Shown: positions 46,370 through 56,745, counted from the first letter of the stretch. The stretch is 64,000 nucleotides of DNA from Ryuthela nishihirai (GCA_038380435.1 JAWZYU010000127.1:537501-601500); one strand, 5' to 3'. The notes: generated by a model from the sequence alone, not told the origin. Made by a program: numbers and translations.

Positions 46370-47879
46370 ACCCTCCCTCAGGCCCTTTGTTGGCCTTTAT
46401 TTTCCCCTCTTTCTGTATTATGCCACTCATGGGAGTGGCCTTTTGGACTTTAAGTACTCCAAGTTGTTAAATTATAAGTACTATGTTTTTAAGTTTTTCT
46501 CTAAAGAACTTTCAAGATTTGCCAGGCTTTTTTTAAAAAAACAGTAATTATAACAGGTATTATATTCATTTTATTTACCTTATTATCTATTTACATTTCT
46601 TTTTCCTTATTTATCTAACAAATTTTCTATATATTCATTTTTTCAATTACTCACCTGTGAGTGAGTATCATTCCCTAATTGAGAATAGTAATAAAACATA
46701 CCACAATTACTTATCCAGAACCTTTATGGGACATAATTATGTTTATCTAAAATTACTTGAAAAGTATTTTAATCTTATGATTTTAAGAGTTATTTATTAT
46801 TTTACTCATTGTATTGTTTCCTTTTGCAGCAACTCTAAAGTGGCTGCTGACACAGGGGCCCTTTACAAGGGTTCTCTGTTAGTCCTCACTTGTTATATCA
46901 CCTTTGGGTGTCAATTCCTTTGCTGCAACTTAAATGTTTGTATAATTTGGTATATCTTTATGATTCTTTCTCCTATATTTATCCCACTCACACATCCCCA
47001 CATCACACCTGTCATTGCCACAACAACAGTACATGACAGTCTCTCACATTGATTTCTTCTCCAACATTTATTTATACATAATTACTCCTCTCCTACTTTA
47101 CTACATCTGGATCTTTCCGAGCAATCTGGTTGATTTTTATATATTTGTTTTTATTATAACAACTATCTTACACTTTGTTTTGACTTGCATTATTCACTCA
47201 TATGTTCAGAAAACAATAATGTGTTAAAATTATCTCTCTGGCAAACTAACAAAAAATAACTCCAAACATGGATATCATTCTTAAGTTCTACCTAGCAAAA
47301 ATAAAGAACAGTACTGTAAAACTTTAAACTTTCATCCATCTATAGCCATTACTGCTACAAAGTCTCATCTACTTGTGTTGCACATTTCCAGACATTATTC
47401 ATAATATGAAGAAACTGAATCATAACTACTTCTTCAACTCTATCCTCACTAATTATACCATCATCTTTACTCGAAAAAAAATTAATCCACATGAACTTGT
47501 CAATTTATTAGGTGCCATTAAATTACATTCATGTGTCCAACAAGTCTTGAAGAAAATATGTGACAAAAATATTTATTATCTTGGCACTCTTAAATTTATT
47601 ATTTTACTAATTGATATTTTTAATTTGACTATCTTGCTTTTTTTAAAATGTTGTGTGACAGGTCAGTTCAGGCCACCAAGTAGCCAAATTTTTTTTCTTT
47701 TTCTTATTTTATTTCTTTTTTTTCTCCTACTTTTTGGTGGACCCTTACTGGCCTGCCACTTCTGGTCTACTGTATATGGAGTCTCCTTTTTTTATTATTG
47801 GATCTCTCTGGTTTCTTTTCCTCCCCTTCTTTTTGTTTGCATTTTTTTCCTTTTTCTTTTATGGCCAATTACTGCAAAT
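46370..47879. other. AT-rich spacer between ORF1 and ORF2
   Basis: Several open frames (for example 46,657-47,052 and 47,373-47,972) encode hydrophobic, low-complexity peptides typical of T-rich DNA. I call none of them a gene. The region may be a spacer or an older insertion. Confidence 0.45.
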
Positions 47880-50800
47880 ATTCAGATAGACACTAAGGTG
47901 TCAGTCCCTCAATGTGAGAGGCTTTACACTGGAGAAACAGAGTGTCATCATTGGTCACTTTATGCAGACTGATTGTGACATTCTGTTTCTCCAAGAAACT
48001 TATTTCCCCAACACTAGAAGAATACTACATTTTAGACATTTGTTTCCACAGTTATCCTACTTCTCAAATGGTACCTCTATGAGCAGAGGAGTAGGCATAA
48101 TTATTAACCACAACAACAGAAACATACAGCTACTCAGATACAACACAGACACTGAGGGCAGAATATTATCAGTCGACATTCAATTTCGCAACTATGTTAT
48201 TAAACTCATCACTGTATATTTACCCAAACATACCACATCACATTACAATTTTTATCAAGACTTAAGACAACACATACAAAACAACTATGATGGACTTATA
48301 ATTGGAGAGGACTTTAACAGTATTGTTGCCCCACACCTGGACAGAGTTCCTGCTACAAATTACACGCCTACCTCACAGGCACCTCATTTTTCAAAATTTG
48401 TACATGACATGGACCTCATTGACATTTGGAGGCATATGAACCCATACAGTGCAGGCCATACAAGATTTGACAAAACACATAAAACAGGTTCCAGGCTGGA
48501 TAAAATATTAGTCAGCAGAAACATTGTCAAGACATACTACAGAAGCTACACTACTGATATCAACTCGCATACGTGTGAGGTCAGTGATCACCTCCTTGTG
48601 CATGCACACTTTGATTTACACCCGAGAACACAGGAAGATGAATACAACACTCCTAGAAGACAAGGAAATACAGGAAAAAATTGCTGACTGCATTAATGAG
48701 GATGTCAACAAGACCACCAAGTTTGATCAGAACTGGTGGTAAAATTTACAAACTAAAATTAGAAGACTCTTCAGAACAGAAGGTATCTTTAAAGCACAAC
48801 ACCTAAAAAATGAAATTAATGAAACCAAAGCACTTTTAAAAGCAGCCACAAATGGTACACACTTCCTTAAAAAACAGAGATTAGACACCACATATCACGA
48901 ACAACAGATACACAAACTTAAACACAATCTTCAGCAATTATACAAACAACAGGGACATATTATCATAGAGAGAAATCATGATGTCCAAATTGCTGAAGAA
49001 GAAAATTGCAACAACTTACTTACCAGATTAAAACATAAAAATAGACAAAACACAAACCTAACTGAATTAGAAGTAAATGGATTAAGAACACATGACACAC
49101 AAATTATCTTAAAACACATACATGAACAATATACCAAACAATATCGACATAGACAGACAGACAGACACCAATAAACTTTATGAAACAGAACAATTTGCCA
49201 ACAAAATTTCTCCACACACAAAAGACAAGTTAGAAAGTGATATTACAATACAAGAAGTTAAACAAGCTATTTTCAGTTTTAAATTAAAGAAGAGCCCCAG
49301 AATAGATAGTCTTCCTATAGAATTCTATAGAACATTCTGGAATATCTTAGAAATACCTTATACAGAATTTTTACACACTATAATAACACTGAAACAAATG
49401 ACACAAGACATGAAAACAGGTCAAATAGCACTGCTATGCAAAAAACCTGAACAAGCACACTTATTAGACAATTGGAGACCCATAACACTTCTTTAAACAG
49501 ACTACAAAATACTCAGTAAAATTATCACCAACAGACTAACACAGGCAATGCCAGAAATAATTTCAATTTATCAATCCTGTGCAGTCCCCAAGAGACACAT
49601 TCATAACAATAACAGACTCCTCACAGACATAATAGAATATATCAGTCACAAAAACATAAGAGCTGCCATTATATCTTTAGATCAGAAGAAGGCCTTGAAC
49701 TCGACTCGCTATCACAGGAAGCAATATACACTGCACTAGAAATATATGGTATTGGACCCCGATTTATTAACATTATACATACACTTTATTCGGACATACA
49801 CTACACTGTTCATCTCAATGGACATTTCTCTAACAAAATAGCAGGGAACAGAGGGGTGAGGCAAGGATGCCCTCTGTCACCATTGCTTTTTGTTGTAGTT
49901 AATGACTTTTTCATTAGACATATACAAAATGATACGCAGATTTCTGGAATCCCCATACCAGGAACCAGAAACAGATTAAAAGTTTCAGCCTACGCTGATG
50001 ACCTGGTTCTTTTTACAACAAATGAGTTTTCCATAGATAGAGTTTTTAAAATTTATGATCTTTTCTCTAAAACTACAGGCCTGTCCCTTAACACCAGTAA
50101 AACAGCTTCCCTATGTTGGGGCACATGGGACAGGTCATTCCTGACAAAGATTGGTTGTACAGATGACCCTATCAAAATTTTACGAATACAATATAATAGA
50201 TTTGGATTTTGTAAACAAACCTATACAAATTTATTAAATAATATAGAAAACACAATTACAAATTGGAAGGATTACGAAATTTCTACGTATAACAGAGCTA
50301 AACTCATAAAATCCAGCATAATTCCCAAAATCACCTACATAGCCACTGTAAATCCTCCTGACAAGACACACATAAACAAATGAAACAAACTTATCTATGA
50401 CTTTATTTGGAATGGCAAGCCAGAGTTGATTAAACGTGAAACATCACAAAATCCAATCAACCTGGGTGGACTTGCCATTCCAATTATTACCACAATGTCA
50501 AAGATTATTTATTTAGAACATATACAAAGAATATTAAGCACACCTACTGTCCCCTCTTTATTTCTCTTGAATTACTTTGCCTTCTTTCACACCAAACACA
50601 TATGCACACATAACAGTTATAATGGGCCCAAAAACACAGAACACAACACAAATTACAAACTTCTACCTTCCATAGTTACACTAGTACACAAAAAAGGTCC
50701 AATCCCCAACCCTATTAATAAAACACAGCTATACACAACTATCCAGACTTTCAACCCTACCAACTTTCAACAGTTATACCCAAATATCAATTGGCCTAAG

Positions 50801-51133
50801 GCCTGGACCAACATTGCCAGCACAGACATTGAGAAAACTATGAGGAATTTTAATTGGAATGTAGCTCATAATATTGTTTACACAAATTCGAGAAGAAGAC
50901 ATTGTGGCTTCATTGCTTCTCATAATTGCTTTAGATGCCCTACCAGAGAAAGTATTGATCATCTAGTTTACCACTGCTGGTATGCTATCAAGATCTGGAC
51001 AAAAGTAAGCCAATGGCTCCAGATAGCAAGACCTTTGTTAAGAGCAGTTAGATTCCATGATTTACAACAGTACCCCAACAAGAAACATTACATCATCAAT
51101 TTGGTAATTAGCATTGTTAAATACCAAATTTAG
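47880..51133 (+). pseudogene. Tx1-like ORF2: endonuclease plus reverse transcriptase
   Basis: The endonuclease (about 47,893-48,687) has SLNVRG, LFLQETYFP, IIGEDFNS, SRLDKILVS and SDHLLVHAHF. A helical linker (48,690-49,230) is full of frame changes. The reverse transcriptase runs about 49,230-50,383 with the phrases FKLKKSPRIDSLPIEFY, NWRPITLL, RQGCPLSPLLF and the catalytic YADD (49,991-50,002). A C-terminal zinc knuckle of L1 type, CFRCPTRESIDHLVYHC, lies near 50,926-50,976. At least four frame breaks or stops (for example at 48,687, 49,496, 49,739 and 50,383) rule out a working enzyme. Confidence 0.9.
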
Positions 51134-52537
51134 TTATCCAGATGCCAACTACAGCACGAACATACCACCACGGCTATTTTGGAAAAAACTAAATTGATTA
51201 CGAAAGTTTATAGAAAGAGACACAAGTCTGTCCTTGCACATGATAAATATATTCTTTTGTGGTGTTTACCACATATTTAATCAGTTCACACTTCCTTCTT
51301 GCTCCACTCATTTGTATTATTTTTCCTGTCTTCCTTCTTCTTTCCTCTTCTCACCTTTCGCTCAGTCCCTCCCCCCCTGTTATATTCTTTCCCCCCCCCC
51401 CCTTCTATTTCTCTTGCCACCTCTCCTTTTTCATATTACCTTTCATTCTCACTATCAAATTATCCTTGCCTTTTTACTTTACCCATATGCTTCAATTAAC
51501 TCCTTTTGTTTCAAACCCATTACACACTATCAGAACTTTAGCGCCCCCCCCCCCTTATCGTAACCAATTTTTTTATCACTTTTAACCCTATCATAAGACA
51601 ATGCATATTTTTAACAGTTCATAGAGTGTTTACTTGTGGGAATCAGCCATGGGGTTCTCTTGCAATTTGCATTCTCATGGCCCCCCACAATTTCTCTTTT
51701 CGGTTTGTTTTAACAAGTTTGAGTAAACAGGTTGCAAGGTATCTGCCCCCACTGGTCGCATTTGGCCATATGAGTAGACACCAGCATAGAGCAATACTGT
51801 AGTGTGTTGGTGGCCGCATTTTCCGCCCCCCTCCCTAATTGTGGGAGCTGTGGGAGGGGAGGGGGGTGTAGTGGCCTCACTTCACTGCAGTGTTTAAGAT
51901 TTCAAAAGTAGACCTTGCCCATTGAAATTTTCAAACAAATGAAAAATTTCTAATTACCGATGGAATATTTTTGGATAGCCCGGTTTGTTTCGCTAAGAAC
52001 CGGGACTGACAAATGGAGATAGAGTTTGGAAAGTAGTGAGTGAATTTGTAATGTAAAACAATTCGAAGTTGATAAAAGGATTATTCTAATAGAAAAGGTT
52101 TTTAAGGGGATAATAGGCTTTCTATGGTGAAGGGAATTAGAGGTATAAAGCATTAGTATTGTATATTTTTTTCTTTGTTGGCTATGGCTAGGCTTCGTGA
52201 TTTCTATTTCTTTTTGTGAATGCTAGGTGTTAGGGTACGTTTATACGATGTGTGTGTGTGGGGGGGGTTATGTTGTCAGGGGCTGGAATTGTTGGGCGAG
52301 TGCGTTTCTCAGATGGCCATGTTAATACTTGCTGGGTGTGTGGGGTGGGGATGAATAAGGCAAAGGGAGATTCAGGCGAAGTGAGGATGGGCGGGTGGAG
52401 GTGGTTGCGACTGCGTTTCCCGGCATCCGACGGACTTTTCAAAAAAATACATCAGACGGACTTCCTGTTTTGCTTTACATCTGATACGATTACTAAAGAA
52501 CTTTAAATGTTGCATGTACTAATTTTGGATTAAATAT
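51134..52537. other. 3' region of the Tx1-like element and U2 3' flank
   Basis: Contains a C/T-rich tract (51,290-51,430), C runs at 51,392-51,401 and 51,543-51,553, a G/C hairpin (51,826-51,866) and a GT/G run near 52,249-52,267. No gene recognised. The part near 52,500 lies downstream of the U2 gene. Confidence 0.45.
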
Positions 52538-52686
52538 GTGGGCCGCTACCGGAAGTAGTGCAATACCGGTCCAACCCGTGACAGAGGTTGAGCAAGCTCA
52601 AAGCACTCCGTCGAACTACAAAAATAAGATTAATATCTTGATTTCATATAGAAATCGTATCAGATATTAAGCTGATAAGAACAGAT
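52538..52686 (-). ncRNA. U2 snRNA, 3' part (nucleotides 39 to end)
   Basis: U2 is the spliceosomal RNA that pairs with the intron branch site. The minus strand here continues U2 from ATCTGTTCTTATCAGC through the stem IIa region, the Sm-protein site (ATTTTTG, about 52,619-52,625), the GCTTGCTC loop and the terminal stems ending near GCGGCCCAC. The sequence fits the U2 family throughout, with no break I can see. It is separated from its first 42 nucleotides by a 1,969-bp insertion. Added to the left part without the repeated ATCT, the gene would be about 187 nt, the normal U2 length. As it stands it lacks its own promoter and cannot make normal U2. Confidence 0.95.
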
Positions 52687-52751
52687 GTTTTTTGGTTACC
52701 GGCACTCTAAGTACTATACAAGTAACATAGCGACACCAAACACCAAAACTT

Positions 52752-53114
52752 TTACTCTATGACCCAGATGCCGCGACCAGGGGTATAGCTACCACAAGAT
52801 CGGGTGGCATCTCGGCCGCAGCAATGCCCGCTACGCAATCCACCGCGCCACGAACACTGCTGCGGGTACCTGAAAACACAGAAACATAACAAAAAACATA
52901 CATATACTACTACAAAAAAAGCAGCAAAAACAAGAAAGTAGGCCATCGCCAAAGAAAAAGGAAACGACCAGGCAAGGGCGGGAAAAAGAGACGCGCAAGG
53001 GGAAAAGGCGCAACCAGAAAAGGCGAAAGAAAAAAGCCTACGAAGAAAAACTACCAAGAAAGGCAACCAAGAAGAGGAGGCGCGCAAGCGCAGGAAAATA
53101 CCTACCTGGCCCAC
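52752..53114 (-). other. Open frame continuing in frame after the ORF1 stop
   Basis: ORF1 ends in TGA, and the same frame stays open for another 120 codons. The sense strand is pyrimidine-rich here, which makes stops rare, and the peptide is hydrophobic without a domain I recognise. Stop readthrough is conceivable, but this is most likely a by-product of base composition in the 3' untranslated part. Confidence 0.2.
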
Positions 53115-54320
53115 TCACGGACAGGCCTTCCTCCTCTTCTTCTTACTTACCTTACTGCGCTTCCCACTGGAAGTGCTGCTCGAACCACGTTCGCGACGTG
53201 GAGGCCGGTCAGTTGGCGGCCCTCCACCCGAGAAGTAGTGCACGGACTGGGGCTCTCCATCGACCCAACTCCAGTCGTAACTCTCAGACTCCGAAGGAAC
53301 CGTCTCCATTGTGCAAGACGTAGAACTCGTAGTACTCGTAGTTGCGGCATCCCCCACAGAGAGACTCGGCTGCCGCCCAGCTGGCTCTGACTCAGAGACA
53401 GCGGACGGGGTAGGCGAGCTGGCCGGCACGCTACCCGCAGAGGCGGAGGTGGCTGTGTTAGACGCAGCCACGCTCAGCTCTCCACAGGCAGAGGACCCTG
53501 CCTTCTCCCCCTCCGCAGAAGCCCCCGACGGGACGGCCGCTTTCCCTTCACTTCCAGCATGTCCCTCTGGAGTGACAGGGGGCGCACCGGCCGCCGAAGT
53601 CTTCTCAGCCGCAGTGCTCTCTGCGGTCTGTCTGGTGACAGGGGTAGTGCCCACCTTCGACGCAGCACCAGCCACGTTCGCATAGGAACGCTTCGGACAC
53701 TGCGTGCGAGGATGGGTTTCCCCGCAGATGCCACAAGGCGACGTGCACTTGCCAGCGGTGTGGCCCTTCAACTGGCAATTGCCACACACCACTAGGGTAC
53801 ACTCCGCAACTAAGTGGTCAGGAGAACCACACTTCCTGCAGACGCGAGCCATACCCGAGTAATTCACCATCAGGCGAAATGAGCCAGCCAGAATGAAATT
53901 AGGTACTGGACTGGTCATCTCCATCCTGATGCGACGATTACCCGTCTCCAGCTCCGGGAACTTCGTCCAACATTCCCTGACGATGTTCAGCACCTTCCCG
54001 TAGCGAGAGAGACACGCGCTGAGAACGCTATTGTCCAACTCGTACGGGACATTGTGCACCAGCAGAACACGCTCCTTGTTGTCCAGGGGCTTCACAGGGA
54101 TGGTCCTCTCTTTGAACTGGAATCCACCCAGTGTTAGCAACTTGTCCAACGTCTCAGCTTTACGGAGGGTCATGATGTAACGGCCGCTGCCGAAGCTGGA
54201 CAGACAAGAGGCACACTGGTCTCCGAACTGGCTGTAGAGAGCCTCCACGAGGTCCACTGCCGGTTCTTTGTCTCCTATGACAAAGGAGACCGATAGTTGG
54301 CGCCGCAGCACGCCCGACAT
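53115..54320 (-). CDS. Intact ORF1 protein of the U2-inserted element, 401 aa
   Basis: A nucleic-acid-binding protein expected to coat element RNA. It starts at an ATG (MSGVLRRQ) and has no internal stop. Residues about 84-155 resemble an RRM fold (VLLVHNVPYELD, LSRYGKVLNIVRE, NFILAGSFRLMVNYSG). Three zinc knuckles follow: CRKCGSPDHLVAEC (161-174), CGNCQLKGHTAGKC (179-192) and CGICGETHPRTQC (196-208, one residue short). Residues about 210-345 are Ala/Ser/Thr-rich and low complexity. The end (about 370-401) is strongly basic and may bind RNA or aid nuclear entry. The G+C content is far above that of the surrounding DNA. It resembles the frameshifted ORF1 at 45,040, but all its zinc ligands are intact, which suggests recent selection or a recent insertion. 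Confidence 0.9.
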   Translation of the reverse strand: MSGVLRRQLSVSFVIGDKEPAVDLVEALYSQFGDQCASCLSSFGSGRYIMTLRKAETLDKLLTLGGFQFKERTIPVKPLDNKERVLLVHNVPYELDNSVLSACLSRYGKVLNIVRECWTKFPELETGNRRIRMEMTSPVPNFILAGSFRLMVNYSGMARVCRKCGSPDHLVAECTLVVCGNCQLKGHTAGKCTSPCGICGETHPRTQCPKRSYANVAGAASKVGTTPVTRQTAESTAAEKTSAAGAPPVTPEGHAGSEGKAAVPSGASAEGEKAGSSACGELSVAASNTATSASAGSVPASSPTPSAVSESEPAGRQPSLSVGDAATTSTTSSTSCTMETVPSESESYDWSWVDGEPQSVHYFSGGGPPTDRPPRRERGSSSTSSGKRSKVSKKKRRKACP

Positions 54321-54611
54321 CGTGGTCCTGAAACACTAAGAAAAAAGATTAAACAAGTCAACACTACACAAAATACACTACTACAAGATACTCACCCGCT
54401 GAGCAGCTTCCTCTCCAGCACACAGCACGGCAGCCAGAAGCTTGCAAAACCGGTTCAAACAGCAAAGGAGTGCAATCTCATACACCCCAACTACTGCCTA
54501 AATCGGCCAGCAGATGGCACGCAAAACCTGCCCAACCAGCGATCGAGCACCTTAGCGCGAGCGTCGCCCGTTAAACAGATAATGCAAACTAAATTTGTGC
54601 AGTACCACCTC

Positions 54612-54649
54612 TCAATAAGGGCAGGGCATGCACACGGATCCCTTATTGA
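54612..54649. repeat. Hairpin at the 5' end of the U2 element
   Basis: TCAATAAGGG (54,612-54,621) and CCCTTATTGA (54,640-54,649) form a perfect 10-bp stem with an 18-base loop. It begins seven bases inside the element's 5' border and could mark the RNA 5' end. Confidence 0.85.
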
Positions 54650-54655
54650 ACTCCT

Positions 54656-54697
54656 AGATACTACACTTTGATCTTAGCCAAAAGGCCGAGAAGCGAT
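54656..54697 (-). ncRNA. U2 snRNA, 5' part (nucleotides 1-42)
   Basis: The minus strand gives the near-universal U2 start ATCGCTTCTCGGCC with GGCTAAGATCAAAG and the branch-site-pairing box GTAGTA (54,659-54,664), then stops at ATCT, where the retroelement begins. The 42 bases agree with the U2 consensus as I know it. The insertion leaves the branch-pairing box attached to the promoter side but cuts it from all the downstream domains. Confidence 0.96.
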
Positions 54698-55080
54698 AAA
54701 CAGTATTCTTTTTAAATTATTAATAATTTTCATAATCAGAAATTCATACACGGTAATTCGCGCGTAAGAATCCAAAAGTCCGTAGGCGAAGTCGCGGTAA
54801 AGTTGTTAGCGTGTGCGTTAAATCAGTCTGTTCTCCTGAACGGTTAGTCGACTTTATCCCACACAGAGACCGACATATTTTTTAAGCCTCCATTCCCACC
54901 CTCGAGCGAACAACACGGGCCCGGCTGTCCGTCCGTCCGTCCAATAGCATCACTGATCACCGCGGACCGCACCTCTCGAGCCGACAAGTGGTGCCATCTA
55001 TGGGTAGAGCGAAGGGACTAAGCGCATATGTAGATTGGGAGGTTGTAGGCCGTGAGGAGCAATTAGACTTTCCTGCTTCA
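54698..55080 (-). promoter_or_regulatory. Upstream region of the U2 gene
   Basis: Directly upstream of U2 nucleotide 1. The part at 54,706-54,900 is conserved in the copy at 18,107-18,300, despite the absence of U2 there. Animal snRNA genes usually have a proximal element about 40-65 bp upstream. Here that place is occupied by GAATTACCGTGTATGAATTT (54,741-54,760 on the minus strand). Its assignment is by position only. Confidence 0.45.
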
Positions 55081-55084
55081 CCAT

Positions 55085-55560
55085 ATATTTATTCACCATA
55101 TTTTTTCGGAGAAAATAAAGGACAAATCACAAATTGTTTCATAATGAAAAAAACAACAGTTTGCATTTATTATAAAATATAAGCATATAATAGCATTTTA
55201 AGCAATCATAATTTGGATATTTTTCACAAGAATGAACTTTTCTTAACCCTTTCAAGTGTCTAGCCTGAAAAACAGGTTTACATCCAGAGGCCAAATTTAA
55301 CTTTAGAACTTTTTTCCCAAATAATTAGTGAAAGGAATTATGGCATGTTATATGCCAAATTAATCAACATTTAAATCTGGATTTTTTCAAAATAAAATAT
55401 TTAACAAAAAAGACCATATCTTTCATTTTAATAGGACTTTTTTAGTCATGTAGTAAAAAAATGCATCTTGCAACACAAATAAAAATTTATAAAAAAAAAA
55501 AGAACTAATAGAAATGATTTCTAAATAAAAAAAAAATTCTTGTTTAAAGAAAACATTTCT
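55085..55560 (+). mobile_element. Copy of the putative DNA transposon, partial
   Basis: Near-identical to 18,361-18,840. After AAAGAAAACATTTCTT the two copies diverge, so the right end is missing or replaced here. No coding potential; the small frame at 54,988-55,182 has no domain. Confidence 0.5.
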
Positions 55561-55569
55561 TCCTTTCTT

Positions 55570-55945
55570 TCCACCTTTAAAAAAAAATACAGTGCATATG
55601 AAAATCTTTAAGTATTCATTTGATTTTTTTTAATTTAAACACATTTTTAATTATATAAATGTTACTTATCTCGTATAAAAGTGTAAGTTAAAATAGAGTG
55701 GCGGCATGAGAAATAACTGAACTCCTAAAATTAGTGCTGCCAGCCTGTAAATACGGGTTAATAGTAAAGTAGCAAAAACACCGAGATGACGTCAGTACGT
55801 TGAAGTTTTAAAAAAATATATATATATAACTTTTATATATTTATTTTTTTAAAACCAAACCGGTCGGTTTTATTTTGAAAAAAAGAAAAATTAGTTCTTA
55901 CGCTGAAAATCTTCCTTAGTATTTCCATAATAGTTAATATCAAAA
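55570..55945 (-). repeat. Inverted partial copy of block E
   Basis: 55,575-55,815 matches the inverse of about 21,490-21,720, including ACACCGAGATGACGTCAG. The AAACCAAACCGGTCGG segment follows, as at 23,160 and 35,170. Confidence 0.8.
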
Positions 55946-56066
55946 ATTATCAGCCCAAGTTTTTTTTAGGTCTCCTTAAAGTCTTTACATGCACATAGCA
56001 ATAAAAACAACACTGAGGAGAAAGGAAACAAATTGTAAATCCGTGCCTAGCATAATACATATGCAG

Positions 56067-56168
56067 CGGCGGGGGTGGCTTAGTCGGTAGCGAGCCAGGC
56101 TCGTAATCTGTAGTTCCCAGGTTCGAGTCCCAGCTGGGTCAGCGTTGAGATTTATCTCCGCAAAAATT
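56067..56168 (+). repeat. SINE-B head fragment
   Basis: GGCGGGGGTGGCTTAGTCGG through box B GGTTCGAGTCCC to TTTATCTCCGCAAAA. The body is absent; block-shared DNA follows. Confidence 0.92.
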
Positions 56169-56289
56169 CGAGGAGTCATTTCAAACCCTAAACATTTAAC
56201 CTCTAATGATTATTTTATTTCCCAATTCAAAGAGGCTTAACGTGTTAGGGAAAAGAGTGAAAATATCTTCATAAATATAATAAAGGAAT

Positions 56290-56390
56290 AAAAAAACACC
56301 CCCTCAAGCAGCTGCTTGCAACAGCGATCTAACAGGAACCTGTCAGTTTACCCGCCATAGTCGAAGATCTGTGAGGGTGGTGACCCCTTT
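56290..56390 (-). repeat. SINE-A 3' remnant
   Basis: CCCCCTCAAGCAGCTGCTTGC, a diverged hairpin and CCGCCATAGTCGAAG. Counterpart of 62,278-62,372. Confidence 0.88.
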
Positions 56391-56424
56391 AATTACTTTA
56401 ATACGCCATATATTAGATATGCGT

Positions 56425-56551
56425 TTGGTTGGGTTGTTTCATCTCTGAACGGTAGTTATTTGCACACAAGGGTCTAAATGGCGACGTCATAAAGAACCAG
56501 AGGGATCAGTTTAGGTTGCGGGAAGGTGACCGAATGTTATGAGACAGATGA
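56425..56551 (-). repeat. SINE-B tail fragment
   Basis: GGTTGGGTTGTTTCATCTC to TTATGAGACAGATG. Counterpart of 62,095-62,235. Confidence 0.88.
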
Positions 56552-56589
56552 AAAAATAGCAGATTGGTTCCAGACGTGAAAAAAAACAA

Positions 56590-56745
56590 CATACCCCCTC
56601 AAGCAGCTGCTTCCCACAGAGATCTGACAGGAAGCTGTCAGTTTATATGCCATAATAGAAGGTCTGTGAGGATGGCAGGACCTCACACAAAAAAAGACAC
56701 ATACGTCCATACCTTACCCGGGACTCGAACCCAGGTCCCTTAGAC
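56590..56745 (-). repeat. SINE-A, head-truncated
   Basis: Tail, palindrome, hairpin, middle and box B. The sequence leaves the family after GGTCCCTTAGACGTG. Counterpart of 61,920-62,085. Confidence 0.92.

Larger units (their letters stand above)
45000..51600 (+). mobile_element. L1/Tx1-type retrotransposon, broken, ends uncertain
   Basis: Two consecutive coding regions on the plus strand, ORF1 (45,040-46,369) and ORF2 (about 47,880-51,133), are in the order of an L1/Tx1 element. Frameshifts and stops disrupt both. About 1.5 kb of AT-rich DNA separates them, unusually long, so something may have been inserted there. The 3' region after ORF2 holds a long pyrimidine-rich stretch (about 51,290-51,430). 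I could not find target-site duplications, so the ends are approximate. Confidence 0.75.
52687..54655 (-). mobile_element. U2-targeted Tx1-clade element with ORF1 only
   Basis: The insertion splits U2 after nucleotide 42. U2 bases 39-42 (ATCT) are present at both borders (54,656-54,659 and 52,683-52,686), a 4-bp target duplication. The element is in U2 orientation. Its parts are a 335-bp leader starting AGGAGTTCAATAAGGG with a terminal hairpin, the intact ORF1 (54,320-53,115), and a 428-bp 3' part ending GCCGGTAACCAAAAAAC. There is no endonuclease or reverse transcriptase. Site-specific Tx1-clade elements of U2 genes (Keno) are known from other animals. This one resembles an ORF1-only derivative, by analogy with HAL1 in mammals. 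That comparison is inference. Confidence 0.9.

Noticed and set aside
47373..47972. 199-codon frame before ORF2 as a membrane protein
   Set aside because: Its hydrophobic segments come from T-rich low-complexity DNA, and its end overlaps the endonuclease in another frame.
51259..51585. Overlapping Pro/Leu/Phe-rich frames
   Set aside because: All three frames stay open because of the C/T-rich tract, a composition effect.
51790..51880. Possible snRNA-like sequence near the G/C hairpin
   Set aside because: A weak resemblance to U1 3' stem phrases did not hold over more than a few bases and the U1 5' end is absent.
53311..53795. Plus-strand frames opposite the intact ORF1
   Set aside because: They are antisense shadows in the GC-rich Ala/Ser-coding part of ORF1; the ORF1 strand has the zinc knuckles and a proper ATG.
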